A DNA stretch of 64,000 nucleotides from Acinetobacter junii CIP 64.5 (GTDB taxonomy: Bacteria; Pseudomonadota; Gammaproteobacteria; Pseudomonadales; Moraxellaceae). Where the stretch lies: contig NZ_KB849655.1 in the NCBI RefSeq assembly GCF_000368765.1, positions 519,080 through 583,079 on the forward strand, given 5' to 3'. The position numbers and the translations under genes are program-made. Shown one piece after another: positions 37,701-46,956 of the stretch (position 1 is the stretch's first letter; each line of letters begins with the position of its first letter). Below the pieces are notes generated by a model. It did not search any database. It was not told the origin of the DNA and was given only the letters and a program-made list of their open reading frames with translations.

Positions 37701-38318
37701 TTTGCTGGTTTGGTACTCGATGTAGCAAACTTTCCAAACCGTATCATGATCACTTTAGACGATGGCACTGCACGAATTGAAGTTAGTTGCAATCATGAAC
37801 GTTTTCAACGATATAAAGATATTGTGCGCTTAGAACAAGTCGTCGTGATCGAAGGCGAGATTTATGAGCGTGAAGGCTTTGACCGCCCAATGGCACGTTT
37901 AAGTAAAGCATTTAGTTTGAATGAAATTCGTCAAAAACGTGCTCAATCCATTCAAATACGTATGCCACACGATCTCATGACTAAATCTTTAGCAAAAGAT
38001 ATGCAAAACATTCTCTTACCATATTGCAATATAGATATGTGTCAGCATATCGGTATACAACTTCTTATCGATCAAAGTTTTGCGACAGCTGAGTTACATT
38101 TAGGTGCTCAGTGGAAAGTTGCTCCTTTAGATGAACTGCTCGGTAAATTACGTGACTACTTTGGCAAAGATGCGATATATATTGAATATCAAGTAAAATC
38201 CAAAGCAGCAAAAGTCATTGAAACACCCAAAGTAAGTGTGGTTCCTCCTCCACCTGCAAATATGTCTATAGATGATGCTTTAGATCTGTATCAAGCCGAA
38301 GTTTCTCAATATTCTTAA
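34755..38318 (+). CDS. dnaE: DNA polymerase III alpha subunit
   Basis: The 1187-residue replicative polymerase begins with a PHP domain ([11 protein letters not shown]), followed by the C-family polymerase core. The catalytic aspartates are in MPDFDVDFC and [12 protein letters not shown], with [14 protein letters not shown] in the palm and [29 protein letters not shown] (given in full only for orientation as positions near 750-780). The C-terminal part has the OB fold ([14 protein letters not shown]) and the tau-binding end. It is slightly longer than E. coli DnaE (1160). trmJ begins 14 bases downstream and cysE overlaps trmJ, so the three may share a transcript. Confidence 0.97.
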   Translation: [1187 protein letters not shown]

Positions 38319-38332
38319 AAATTGGATCATTT

Positions 38333-39178
38333 ATGAACCTGTTTGACCAAAATGACGTGTCCAAACAATTGGATCATGTTCGTATTGTTATGGTAAATAC
38401 GACTCTCCCTGCCAATATAGGTAGTGCACTTCGTGCCATGAAAACGATGGGATTGTCTAAATTAATATTGGTAGCACCTAAAACCTATCCTCATCCTGAT
38501 ATTGATGCTTTAGCCGCTGGCGCCCAAGATTTAATCGAAAAAATACAAATCGTTGATACTTTGGAACAAGCAATTGAAGACTGCCATCTGGTGTTTGGAA
38601 CCAGTGCTCGCAGCCGTACTATTCCTTGGCCTCTGCTTGATGTTCGCCCTGCAGCTCAAGAAAGTTTAAAAGCAGCCAATTTAGATCAAAATATTGCAAT
38701 CGTCTTTGGTCGCGAAGATCGTGGTCTGACCAATGAAGAGTTAGCATTAGCAAACTACCATTTAACTATTCCAGTCAATCCAAGTTATGGCGTTTTAAAT
38801 GTAGCTCAAGCAATTCAAGTGGTATGCTATGAATTAAGGATGGCAGCACTTGAGCTCAATCAGCAAAACACTGATCAGACTGACCCGCAAGAACATATGC
38901 AGCTAAAGCAAAATCAAAGTATGCAATGGGATGAGCCATTGGTGACACAGAAACAAATGGAAGAGTTCTATCCTCATTTAGAAAAAATGCTAACTGAAAT
39001 TGAATTCTTAGATCCAAATAATCCACGTTTATTGCCTTTGCGTTTGCGTCGTTTATTTGGAAGAATACAATTAGATCGTATGGAATATCATTTATTGCGC
39101 GGTATTTTCAGTCGAGTACAAGCTTTAGCCAATGGTTCATGGAAAAAAACACAGACGGAGGATCACTCTCATGATTAA
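38333..39178 (+). CDS. trmJ: tRNA (cytidine/uridine-2'-O-)-methyltransferase TrmJ
   Basis: The 281-residue SPOUT methyltransferase modifies the ribose of nucleotide 32 in some tRNAs. The three SpoU motifs are visible: [20 protein letters not shown] near the N-terminus, [13 protein letters not shown] in the middle and [19 protein letters not shown], which forms the trefoil knot that binds AdoMet. The C-terminal 90 residues are a helical extension typical of TrmJ. The stop codon overlaps the start of cysE by 8 bases. Confidence 0.94.
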   Translation: MNLFDQNDVSKQLDHVRIVMVNTTLPANIGSALRAMKTMGLSKLILVAPKTYPHPDIDALAAGAQDLIEKIQIVDTLEQAIEDCHLVFGTSARSRTIPWPLLDVRPAAQESLKAANLDQNIAIVFGREDRGLTNEELALANYHLTIPVNPSYGVLNVAQAIQVVCYELRMAALELNQQNTDQTDPQEHMQLKQNQSMQWDEPLVTQKQMEEFYPHLEKMLTEIEFLDPNNPRLLPLRLRRLFGRIQLDRMEYHLLRGIFSRVQALANGSWKKTQTEDHSHD

Positions 39179-39983
39179 ACAGCTAAAAGAAGACATTGAA
39201 GCTGTATTTGCACGTGACCCTGCGGCTCGAAATACACTTGAGGTTTTAACCACTTATCCCGGTATTCATGCATTAATTATGCATCGTGTAGCACATGAAC
39301 TCTGGAAAAAAGATCACAAAGGCACAGCTCGCCTGCTCTCGTCATTTAGTCGATTTGCAACTGGGATCGAAATCCATCCAGGTGCAAAAATTGGAAAACG
39401 TTTTTTTATTGATCACGGCATGGGCGTTGTGATTGGGGAAACAGCTGAAATTGGTGATGATGTCACCCTATACCATGGTGTTACGCTTGGTGGTACGACT
39501 TGGAATAAAGGTAAACGTCACCCAACTCTAGAAGATGGTGTTGTTGTTGGCGCTGGAGCTAAGATATTAGGACCATTTACTGTCCATAAAGGGGCGAAAG
39601 TTGGTTCAAATGCTGTAGTGACCAAAGAAGTTCCTGAAGGAGTTACAGCTGTAGGTAACCCAGCACGTTATATCTTTAAAGATAAAAATCAAGTTGAGCA
39701 AGATGAAGCAAACCGTCGCGACTATGCAGAAAGCATCGGTTTCCAACCTTATGCAACAACTCAAGATCAATCAGATCCTATTTTAGAAGGCATACGCGTG
39801 TTATTAGATCGTATGCAGAAAAATGAAAAGCGTATGAATATTCTATGTCAGCGTCTATCTGAGCTTGACCCAACATTCAAACCTCAAGGTGGTAAAAATC
39901 AACCATTGAGTAAAGAAGAACTTAAGATTATTGAAGAAGTTAGAAGAGAGTGTGAAGCACAAAGCAAAACATCAACAACATAA
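39171..39983 (+). CDS. cysE: Serine O-acetyltransferase
   Basis: The 270-residue enzyme acetylates serine for cysteine synthesis. It has the N-terminal helical domain ([16 protein letters not shown]) and the left-handed beta-helix of hexapeptide repeats ([20 protein letters not shown] and following), with catalytic His in DHGMG and YHGVTLGGT. The C-terminal tail is longer and more charged than in E. coli, where the last residues bind CysK and mediate feedback control. The ATG at 39171, with GGAGG upstream, is preferred to the earlier in-frame ATG at 39132 inside trmJ. Confidence 0.95.
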   Translation: MIKQLKEDIEAVFARDPAARNTLEVLTTYPGIHALIMHRVAHELWKKDHKGTARLLSSFSRFATGIEIHPGAKIGKRFFIDHGMGVVIGETAEIGDDVTLYHGVTLGGTTWNKGKRHPTLEDGVVVGAGAKILGPFTVHKGAKVGSNAVVTKEVPEGVTAVGNPARYIFKDKNQVEQDEANRRDYAESIGFQPYATTQDQSDPILEGIRVLLDRMQKNEKRMNILCQRLSELDPTFKPQGGKNQPLSKEELKIIEEVRRECEAQSKTSTT

Positions 39984-40096
39984 TATAATTTATAAGAAAT
40001 GTAACAAGCTTTTGATTGCAAGTTGGTTTTGCTTTTCCTAGACTGGTAAAACCAACGAACTACTTCTCATTTTACTAAAATTAATGGATGTAAAGC

Positions 40097-40996
40097 ATGA
40101 ATTTTAAGCCTTTGGCATTACTTGTAATTTCAACCACATTTTTAACCGCATGTGGTATTGCGCCGACCAAAAAAGAGAAGATTGTTGAACCGTTTGTGTT
40201 CAAAGAACCAGATCCGACACCACCATTCTATGCTTTAAATCCGATCAAATATGATGCACCACCGAGCTTTGAAGTTGCCATCAAAGATGCCTCTACACAA
40301 CCTGTGACAAAAATGGTTGTTTCTTTGCAAAATGACCCAACAAAATCTGCAACTTTAGATATTAATAAATTGATTGTCCCAACAATTGATAGTTCTGAAA
40401 GACGTATGAAATATGCGGTTCTTGCAGGCGAAAATGAAATTGATGTAACGGAAATTGATGACTTCTTACAACTAGTTGAAGGAAAAGCACGTCATTACCC
40501 TCCTCGATTTACTGAACGCCAAGAACGCAAAGGATATGAAGTAAAGTTAAAAGAAATCACACACAAACTAGATGCTCTCGCTGAGAAACCAAATGCATCT
40601 ATGGATATTTTGACCCGTGCATTTAAAGCCAGTGTAATGGCTCGCAACCTTGACTTGGGTACAGCTTACACATCTAAGTCTTTAACTTATGCTCAACGAA
40701 TTTTAGCGATTAACCCTAACGATCCTGAAACCAATTTTTGGTTCGGTTTTGGATTATCAGAAGGTGGTGGACAACGTGAAGCGATTCCATACCTAGATAA
40801 AGCGATCAAAGGTGGAGTGCAAGAGGCATATCTTTCTGCTGCAAACAATTTCTTATGGCTTGAACAGAAAAAAAATGCGCTTCAAACGCTCAAAAATTAC
40901 AAAATTAATTATCCTGACGAAGCAGAAGTAGTTGACCGTCTGATTCAAGAAGTTGAATCAGGAAAACGTTGGAACATGTGGCAAGTTCTTAACTAA
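40097..40996 (+). CDS. Lipoprotein with TPR-like repeats
   Basis: The 299-residue protein has a lipoprotein signal ending LTAC (cysteine 19), then a proline-rich linker and a helical domain in which SLTYAQRILAINPNDPETNFWFGF and ALQTLKNYKINYPDEAEVVDRLI resemble tetratricopeptide repeats. It is probably anchored in the outer membrane facing the periplasm. No specific family name is certain. It is monocistronic with its own terminator; an upstream gap of 113 bases separates it from cysE. Confidence 0.8.
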   Translation: MNFKPLALLVISTTFLTACGIAPTKKEKIVEPFVFKEPDPTPPFYALNPIKYDAPPSFEVAIKDASTQPVTKMVVSLQNDPTKSATLDINKLIVPTIDSSERRMKYAVLAGENEIDVTEIDDFLQLVEGKARHYPPRFTERQERKGYEVKLKEITHKLDALAEKPNASMDILTRAFKASVMARNLDLGTAYTSKSLTYAQRILAINPNDPETNFWFGFGLSEGGGQREAIPYLDKAIKGGVQEAYLSAANNFLWLEQKKNALQTLKNYKINYPDEAEVVDRLIQEVESGKRWNMWQVLN

Positions 40997-41016
40997 ATTA
41001 CTCTCTTTTTTGTAAA

Positions 41017-41047
41017 AATAGGCCGTTTTATACGGTCTATTTTTTTA
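41017..41047 (+). terminator. Terminator of the TPR-like lipoprotein gene
   Basis: AATAGGCCGT, loop TTTAT, ACGGTCTATT (one G-T pair), followed by a T run. Confidence 0.88.
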
Positions 41048-41116
41048 TGTTGATTGAAAATGCATCCTTTTTTCGTATTATAGCGGTAATCCTGCTCTCA
41101 ATTTACTGAAACCCTA

Positions 41117-43135
41117 ATGCGTGCATTTAATTCTTCACATCGCCTATTTGCAATAACGCTACTCAGTACAGTCGTCATGAGTGGTTGCCAAGTTGTAAGC
41201 CTAAAACAGCAAGCCATTGATGTCACAATTGCTAATGAGAGAAATAGTATCCTGACACAAAAAAGACTCAGCGAAGCAAGTCTCAATGTTTTATCGATGT
41301 CAGGTAAAGAAGCAAAGTATTGCATGCAATCTGCTGATGAGTGCATTGCAGATTTACATAAGATTCCTCAAATCTTAGATGAACAGCTCTTATCGACTAG
41401 CAGTGAATTATTTCTAGCGAAATCCAAAGCCCTAGCGGACTCATCAGAATGCAAAATAAGTAAACTAAGCAAACACAAATCCGAGGAAGAACAAAAGAAT
41501 ATTCAGAAAAATTATGAGCAGTGCTTAGATCAACAATTAGAAGCTTTAGATAAAAGTATTCGCTATAGCTATGCTTATCTATTTAAAACTAGTCGTGCAC
41601 CACAAGAGCGACTTTTTGATAACCGCCAAGTACAAATTCGTGACTTTTACAACCAAGCATTAACTCAACTGGTCAATATTCATAGTCTAAGAAATCCATC
41701 CAAAGATCTCGCACCGACTATTAAAATTGGGAAAAGTACGTATACGATTGATATCCAAGCTTATCAACGTTTACAGAATATGAAGCTAGAAAAATTTGTT
41801 TCTAGCTATAACATGAACTTCTCAGGATTAAGAGCAATTAACCGACGCGATGGTTTTGGTTCTGATTTTGTAGCAGTATTCCCTGCAGACAATACCAATA
41901 AGTTTGAGAATAAATATATTTTAGATCCTCTCAACTACAACTACCCTAAAGGTACAAATCCGAATATTCATAAAGCTCGTTATTTAGCTGCGACTATTAT
42001 TGCTCAACCTAAACGCGCCGCAGCAACAGCCGATGAAGTGTTAAATAGCCCAGAATTTGAGATTAAAGTTTACGATCCATATAGCGTTGAAAAAGTTAAT
42101 ATCGCTGGAAAACCTTATTCATTGGCTGCAAATTTCTCTGCACCATATGGTTTATGGTTGTCTGAAAATAATTTAGGAGCAGCAGCTTACTTAACTTTAA
42201 TTGATCGTGATCAACACCTAACCATGCCGCATTTATATATGCTGGAACCTTACAATCCTAATAAAAAAGTCATCGTATTGGTCCATGGTTTAGCTAGTAG
42301 TCCTGAAGCATGGATTGCGGTAACAAACGATATTATGGGTGATCCTGTACTTCGTGAACATTATCAAGTCTGGCAAGTTTTTTATTCAACCAATATGCCA
42401 ATCTTAGAAAGTCGTTTTCAAATATATGCTCTACTTAAACAAGCATTTGGCTCGGTGAATATGCAAGATGCTGCAGCCAAAGATGCTGTTCTCATTGGAC
42501 ATAGTATGGGTGGTATTATCAGTCGTCTTTTAGTGAGCAATGCTGATATATCAAAAGAAGCATTAGTGATGATGAGTAGTCGTCAGCAAACTCGTTTACG
42601 CAAGCATCCCGTAATTGGTGAGCGACTAAAAATGCAACCTGTATCTAATTTTGATCGTGCGATTTTTCTTGCAGCACCGCATAAAGGTACAGATTACGCT
42701 GATCGTTGGTTTACTCTCGCAGCACGAAAAATCATTAAACTACCGACCACATTTCTCACAACACTGGCAGATACTTTAACAAGTAATGATGTTGAGCTAA
42801 AAGATTTTGTAAAAACACTTACTAATGATGTTATTCAGAATGGTCCAAGTGATCTAAGTAAAAAATCCAAATTTATGGAGTTAACGGCTGATATTCCTCC
42901 ACAGAAAGGTCTGCTGTTTCATTCCATCATGGGAAATATCACAAAGAGCCAAGACCCTAACGTCATGACAGATGGAATAGTTCCCTATAAAAGTGCTCAC
43001 CTAGATGGAGCTGTTTCTGAAAAAATTATTACAGGTGGTCATTCAATTCAAGAAACGCCCGAAGCAGTCCTCGAATTAAGACGAATTTTAAGACAACATC
43101 TTGTGGAACACGGTTTATATAAACCTCAAAACTAA
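41117..43135 (+). CDS. Large lipoprotein alpha/beta hydrolase (esterase/lipase-like)
   Basis: The 672-residue protein has a lipoprotein signal ending MSGC (cysteine 24). About 390 residues of uncharacterised sequence follow, then an alpha/beta hydrolase domain with the oxyanion block VIVLVHGLASSPEAW, the nucleophile elbow GHSMGG (Ser at about 463) and a candidate catalytic His at 642 in GGHSIQETPEAV. It probably hydrolyses an ester at the cell envelope; the substrate is unknown. It lacks the features of the secreted LipA/LipB lipase pair. Monocistronic; the long N-terminal part is its odd feature. Confidence 0.85.
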   Translation: MRAFNSSHRLFAITLLSTVVMSGCQVVSLKQQAIDVTIANERNSILTQKRLSEASLNVLSMSGKEAKYCMQSADECIADLHKIPQILDEQLLSTSSELFLAKSKALADSSECKISKLSKHKSEEEQKNIQKNYEQCLDQQLEALDKSIRYSYAYLFKTSRAPQERLFDNRQVQIRDFYNQALTQLVNIHSLRNPSKDLAPTIKIGKSTYTIDIQAYQRLQNMKLEKFVSSYNMNFSGLRAINRRDGFGSDFVAVFPADNTNKFENKYILDPLNYNYPKGTNPNIHKARYLAATIIAQPKRAAATADEVLNSPEFEIKVYDPYSVEKVNIAGKPYSLAANFSAPYGLWLSENNLGAAAYLTLIDRDQHLTMPHLYMLEPYNPNKKVIVLVHGLASSPEAWIAVTNDIMGDPVLREHYQVWQVFYSTNMPILESRFQIYALLKQAFGSVNMQDAAAKDAVLIGHSMGGIISRLLVSNADISKEALVMMSSRQQTRLRKHPVIGERLKMQPVSNFDRAIFLAAPHKGTDYADRWFTLAARKIIKLPTTFLTTLADTLTSNDVELKDFVKTLTNDVIQNGPSDLSKKSKFMELTADIPPQKGLLFHSIMGNITKSQDPNVMTDGIVPYKSAHLDGAVSEKIITGGHSIQETPEAVLELRRILRQHLVEHGLYKPQN

Positions 43136-43137
43136 AC

Positions 43138-43168
43138 AAAAAGCCCAAAGTTAACTTTGGGCTTTTTT
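43138..43168. terminator. Bidirectional terminator between the hydrolase gene and ahpF
   Basis: AAAAAGCCCAAAG-TTAA-CTTTGGGCTTTTT is a near-perfect palindrome with A and T runs on both sides, between two convergent genes. Confidence 0.92.
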
Positions 43169-43182
43169 ATTACTAGTTCTAA

Positions 43183-44748
43183 TTAATTCGTAGAACGAAT
43201 CATGTAATCAAAGGCAGATAATGCAGCTTTCGCACCTTCGCCTGTTGCGATGATGATTTGCTTGTATGGTACTGTCGTACAGTCACCTGCTGCAAATACA
43301 CCCTGTACATTGGTCTCATTACGATCATTAATCACAATCTCACCACGATTGCTGAGTTCGACTGCACTGTTCTTTAGGAAATCCGTATTTGGCAATAAAC
43401 CAATTTGTACAAAGATTCCCGCAAGTTCAACTGTGTGTTCTACATCAGTCGCACGATCTTTATACTTCAATGCTGTCACTTGTGAACCATCACCAACCAC
43501 TTCAGTACTTAAAGCATTGGTAATAACTGTGGTATTCGGCAAGCTATTCAACTTATCCTGTAAGACTTGGTCAGCACGAAGTTTGGTATCAAACTCAACC
43601 AAAGTCACATGCTCAACAATCCCTGCTAGATCAATCGCAGCTTCTACACCCGAGTTACCTCCACCAATCACTGCAACTCGTTTACCTTTAAATAATGGGC
43701 CATCACAGTGTGGGCAGTACGCAACACCACGTGTACGGTATTCAGCTTCACCTGGAACATTCATTTCTCTCCAACGAGCACCTGTTGAAAGAATAATGGT
43801 TTTCGATTCAAGCTTAGCACCATTTTCTAGTTCAACTTCAACCAAACCATTGGCTGTTTGGTCTGCACCTGTGATTTTGCTGACTCTTTGTAAGTTCATG
43901 ATGTCCACGCCGTATTCACGAACATGCGCTTCCATATCTTGAGCAAACTTAGGACCAACTGTTTTTTGAATCGTAGTAAAGTTTTCAATATCCATGGTAT
44001 CCATGACTTGACCGCCAAAACGTTCAGCCACAATCCCTGTTTTGATCCCTTTACGCGCTGCATAGATCGCTGCTGTACCGCCTGCAGGACCACCACCAAT
44101 CACCAATACATCAAAAGCATCTTTTGCATTGAGAAGAGCTGCATCTTTCTCTGCTGAGTTGCTATCTAACTTCGCGATGATTTCTTCCAAAGTCATACGA
44201 CCCTGACCAATATGTTGATTATCTTGGAACAACATTGGGACTGCTAAGATTTTGCGTTCTTCAACTTCTTCTTGGAAGAAACCACCATCAATCATGGTCG
44301 CAGTTGCATCGGGGTTATAGATCGCAATCAAGTTCAACGCTTGAACTACATCTGGACAGTTGTGACAACTCAAAGATACAAACACATCAAAGTTTGATTT
44401 TAAGTTCAAACCTTTAATCTGATTTAACACCTCATCAGATACCTTCGGTGCATAACCTGAAACTTGTAACAATGCCAAGATCAAAGAGGTGAACTCATGT
44501 CCCATTGGTAGACCAGCGAAGAACACACGAGGTTGCTCACCTGCTTTAGCCACACCGAAACTAGGACGGCGAGCGTTTGAACCGTCAAAACGCGCCGTAA
44601 CTTGATCAGAAAGTTCTGCAATTTCAGTCACGAGTTCTTTGATTTTTGCAGCTTTATCGGATTCATCTAAAGCAGCCACCAACTCGATTGGACTTTCTAA
44701 ACGTTCTAAGTAAGCTTTTAATTGAGTTTTAATATTTTGATCTAACAT
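43183..44748 (-). CDS. ahpF: Alkyl hydroperoxide reductase subunit F
   Basis: The 521-residue flavoprotein passes electrons from NADH to the peroxiredoxin AhpC. Domains in order: two N-terminal thioredoxin folds with the redox motif SLSCHNCPD (near residue 129), FAD-binding with [19 protein letters not shown], the disulfide CPHCDG in [13 protein letters not shown] (near 345), NAD-binding with [15 protein letters not shown], and the C-terminal FAD block [16 protein letters not shown]. The ATG at 44748, with GGAGAAAG directly upstream, gives exactly the E. coli length; the TTG at 44760 overlaps that site. No ahpC is adjacent, unlike the enterobacterial ahpCF operon. Confidence 0.96.
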   Translation of the reverse strand: MLDQNIKTQLKAYLERLESPIELVAALDESDKAAKIKELVTEIAELSDQVTARFDGSNARRPSFGVAKAGEQPRVFFAGLPMGHEFTSLILALLQVSGYAPKVSDEVLNQIKGLNLKSNFDVFVSLSCHNCPDVVQALNLIAIYNPDATATMIDGGFFQEEVEERKILAVPMLFQDNQHIGQGRMTLEEIIAKLDSNSAEKDAALLNAKDAFDVLVIGGGPAGGTAAIYAARKGIKTGIVAERFGGQVMDTMDIENFTTIQKTVGPKFAQDMEAHVREYGVDIMNLQRVSKITGADQTANGLVEVELENGAKLESKTIILSTGARWREMNVPGEAEYRTRGVAYCPHCDGPLFKGKRVAVIGGGNSGVEAAIDLAGIVEHVTLVEFDTKLRADQVLQDKLNSLPNTTVITNALSTEVVGDGSQVTALKYKDRATDVEHTVELAGIFVQIGLLPNTDFLKNSAVELSNRGEIVINDRNETNVQGVFAAGDCTTVPYKQIIIATGEGAKAALSAFDYMIRSTN

Positions 44749-44877
44749 GTCTTTCTCCAAATTCTCAGCAATTCAATCAGCTAAATTCTTTCAATGGGGC
44801 TATAGTACGCAAATTATTTAAATAGGTAAAACAGGTTGTTTTCATAATATCAATCGAACAAACCGAACATAACAAAC

Positions 44878-45792
44878 TTATAGATCAAGTTTCTGCGTAA
44901 TTCGATATCGACGGTTTTTAAAATGCTTAGCTAGCATGTACAAAACCACACTCATTGCGAGATTGATAATTAGAAAGACCAACAAAAAGAAATTCACGTA
45001 CTTTGAAATTTTTTCTGCTTGCTGCGCTTGGATATCTAGCGGTTGAGTAATCAAAGTAATACTTTTCCCATACAGCTGTTGTTGCATCACCCACAATTGT
45101 TCAGGCTTAAAATCATATTTACGAAATTCAGTGGGAACCTTTTTCTCAGCTTCGATCAATTGATTGACATAAATATTCGCAGTTTTGCGATCAATCGGAT
45201 CATGTAACAAAGCAACCTGAGCTAAGACATAAGCTTTTTCTGTTTGAGAAATATTTATATCTTGTAAATCTTGAGCAATTTGGCTTTCGACAATATTTGT
45301 TTGATAGCTCATCCAACGCTGATAAGCTTCTTCTGTTTCGTTTTTCCAGTCATATTGAATATAGCTTAATCCCGACCATAGCAATATAAACGAAATGATC
45401 CATGCCAAAAATCGCTGCGTCCAAGCTTGAAATCGTTGTTGGAAGAACTTAAATTTCTTCACCCAACGCACAATTAGAAATGCACCAACAAAGGAAACAA
45501 GGACTTTCAGAAACAGCCAACCAAACCAAGAAAGAAGATTAAAAAAATAATCCACAGGTTGTTTAAAAGGTACCAAATCTTGTACTTGATATGGTAAATC
45601 TAAACTCTGAACATGCAATGAAAGATCAAAAAACCGATAAATAAATTCTTTTTGTAGAAAGAATGCCGCAATAGTTAAAACCATCAAGACTATACTTACA
45701 GCAAGCCCAATGACTATATTGCGTTGGCGTTTTTTCAACACCTGCAAACGCTGATCAATAGGTTCCACACTTAAATCATTTATGGGTGACAA
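44878..45792 (-). CDS. Membrane protein of unknown function in a TelA operon
   Basis: The 304-residue protein has four predicted membrane helices (about residues 25-46, 83-105, 128-146 and 266-287), with a periplasmic or cytoplasmic helical domain between the third and fourth. I do not recognise a family. The start codon is TTG at 45792, supported by AAGGAAAGA eight bases upstream and by the lack of an in-frame ATG before the first helix. It is the third gene of a unit with two TelA-like genes, so it may be their membrane partner. Confidence 0.75.
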   Translation of the reverse strand: MSPINDLSVEPIDQRLQVLKKRQRNIVIGLAVSIVLMVLTIAAFFLQKEFIYRFFDLSLHVQSLDLPYQVQDLVPFKQPVDYFFNLLSWFGWLFLKVLVSFVGAFLIVRWVKKFKFFQQRFQAWTQRFLAWIISFILLWSGLSYIQYDWKNETEEAYQRWMSYQTNIVESQIAQDLQDINISQTEKAYVLAQVALLHDPIDRKTANIYVNQLIEAEKKVPTEFRKYDFKPEQLWVMQQQLYGKSITLITQPLDIQAQQAEKISKYVNFFLLVFLIINLAMSVVLYMLAKHFKNRRYRITQKLDL

Positions 45793-45816
45793 TGATCTTT
45801 CCTTTCATAATAAATT

Positions 45817-46944
45817 TTAAGATTTAGGCGTTTGCCCACTATTTTCCAGAACGAGATGATTAAGACTTTCTTGCAATGCACGCAAACGCGTTGTTGCTTC
45901 AGCTCTTTTTTGCATTCCCTCTTTCTGGATTTGAATTACATCATTTACTGTTTTAATGAGGGTGTTTTGAACATGTTCAAGTGTTTCAACATCAATCACT
46001 GAACGTTGATTCGCTTTTGCAGTATCAACTGAGTTTTGATGCAATAATTCCGCATTTCGACGAAGTAAATCATTGGTCGTGTCATCAATCGCTTTCGCTA
46101 ATTGCACACTATTTTTCTGTTCTTGTAGTGAAATCGCTAAACTAATCTGATTCTTCCAAGCTGGTAATGTAATATTTTTTATTGCATAGAACTTATCAAC
46201 CAACATCAAATTATTAGATTGAATAATACGAATCATAGGTAGGGTTTGCATTGCAGATTGTTGAAGTACTTGTAAATCACTCACCCTTTTTTCAAGATTA
46301 TTCGCTAAATGATTGAGATCATAAATTTGTTGCGTGGTCTGCTGATCTTGCTCTTGATTAGTTAAGGCCACAATTTGCTGTTGAATATCTTGTTGCTTCA
46401 ATTGTCCTGCTGCGATATATACACCCAATTGTTTATACTCTTCCTGCACAGCATCAAACATTTTGTCTAGAGTTCCAACACGTGCTTTCAAACCAGATTG
46501 TGAACTCTCAATTTCTTTAACTAAAGCATCAATCTGTTCTTTGGTTGTATTAAAATGCTGATCAAAACTATGCTTTGCGCTTTTAAATTTACTAAGTAAA
46601 CCACCAAAAAATCCTGAACTTTTAGACTTATTCAAAATACTCGAAGTATTTAATTGCTGAGCAACCTGAACGACCTGATTTAATTTTTGCCCTGTTGCAT
46701 CTAAATCTTTATTTTGAACGAGATCAAGTAACTCATCTGTATAAGTCGATGTTTTATTGGCAATATTTTTCCCATATTCAGCTACAACAGTTGTGCTTAT
46801 CTCAGCGAGTTCCTTATGTGCATCCATCACCTCCGCAAAATCATGCGGTTGCAATCCTAGCTCTTTTAAATTCAATTGTTCAAAGCGTTCCTCTTGTTTT
46901 AATTCGACTTGAGTTGACGCTTGAGTCAATTCTGAACCAGACAT
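45817..46944 (-). CDS. TelA/KlaA-family protein (toxic anion resistance)
   Basis: The 375-residue protein matches the TelA family: an N-terminal variable part, then a long helical region with RVSDLQVLQQSAMQTLPMIR, IRIIQSNNLMLVDKFYAIKN and TLPAWKNQISLAISLQEQ, the diagnostic family core. TelA proteins were named for plasmid tellurite resistance, but the chromosomal ones have no settled function; links to envelope and antimicrobial tolerance have been reported. It is soluble and largely coiled coil. It sits between a shorter homologue and a membrane protein, with gaps of 12 and 24 bases. Confidence 0.9.
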   Translation of the reverse strand: MSGSELTQASTQVELKQEERFEQLNLKELGLQPHDFAEVMDAHKELAEISTTVVAEYGKNIANKTSTYTDELLDLVQNKDLDATGQKLNQVVQVAQQLNTSSILNKSKSSGFFGGLLSKFKSAKHSFDQHFNTTKEQIDALVKEIESSQSGLKARVGTLDKMFDAVQEEYKQLGVYIAAGQLKQQDIQQQIVALTNQEQDQQTTQQIYDLNHLANNLEKRVSDLQVLQQSAMQTLPMIRIIQSNNLMLVDKFYAIKNITLPAWKNQISLAISLQEQKNSVQLAKAIDDTTNDLLRRNAELLHQNSVDTAKANQRSVIDVETLEHVQNTLIKTVNDVIQIQKEGMQKRAEATTRLRALQESLNHLVLENSGQTPKS

Positions 46945-46956
46945 ACTTTTCCCCTC

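Noticed and set aside
43250-43942. 230-codon open frame on the plus strand
   Set aside because: It lies wholly inside ahpF on the opposite strand; ahpF is complete and recognised, so this is a shadow frame.
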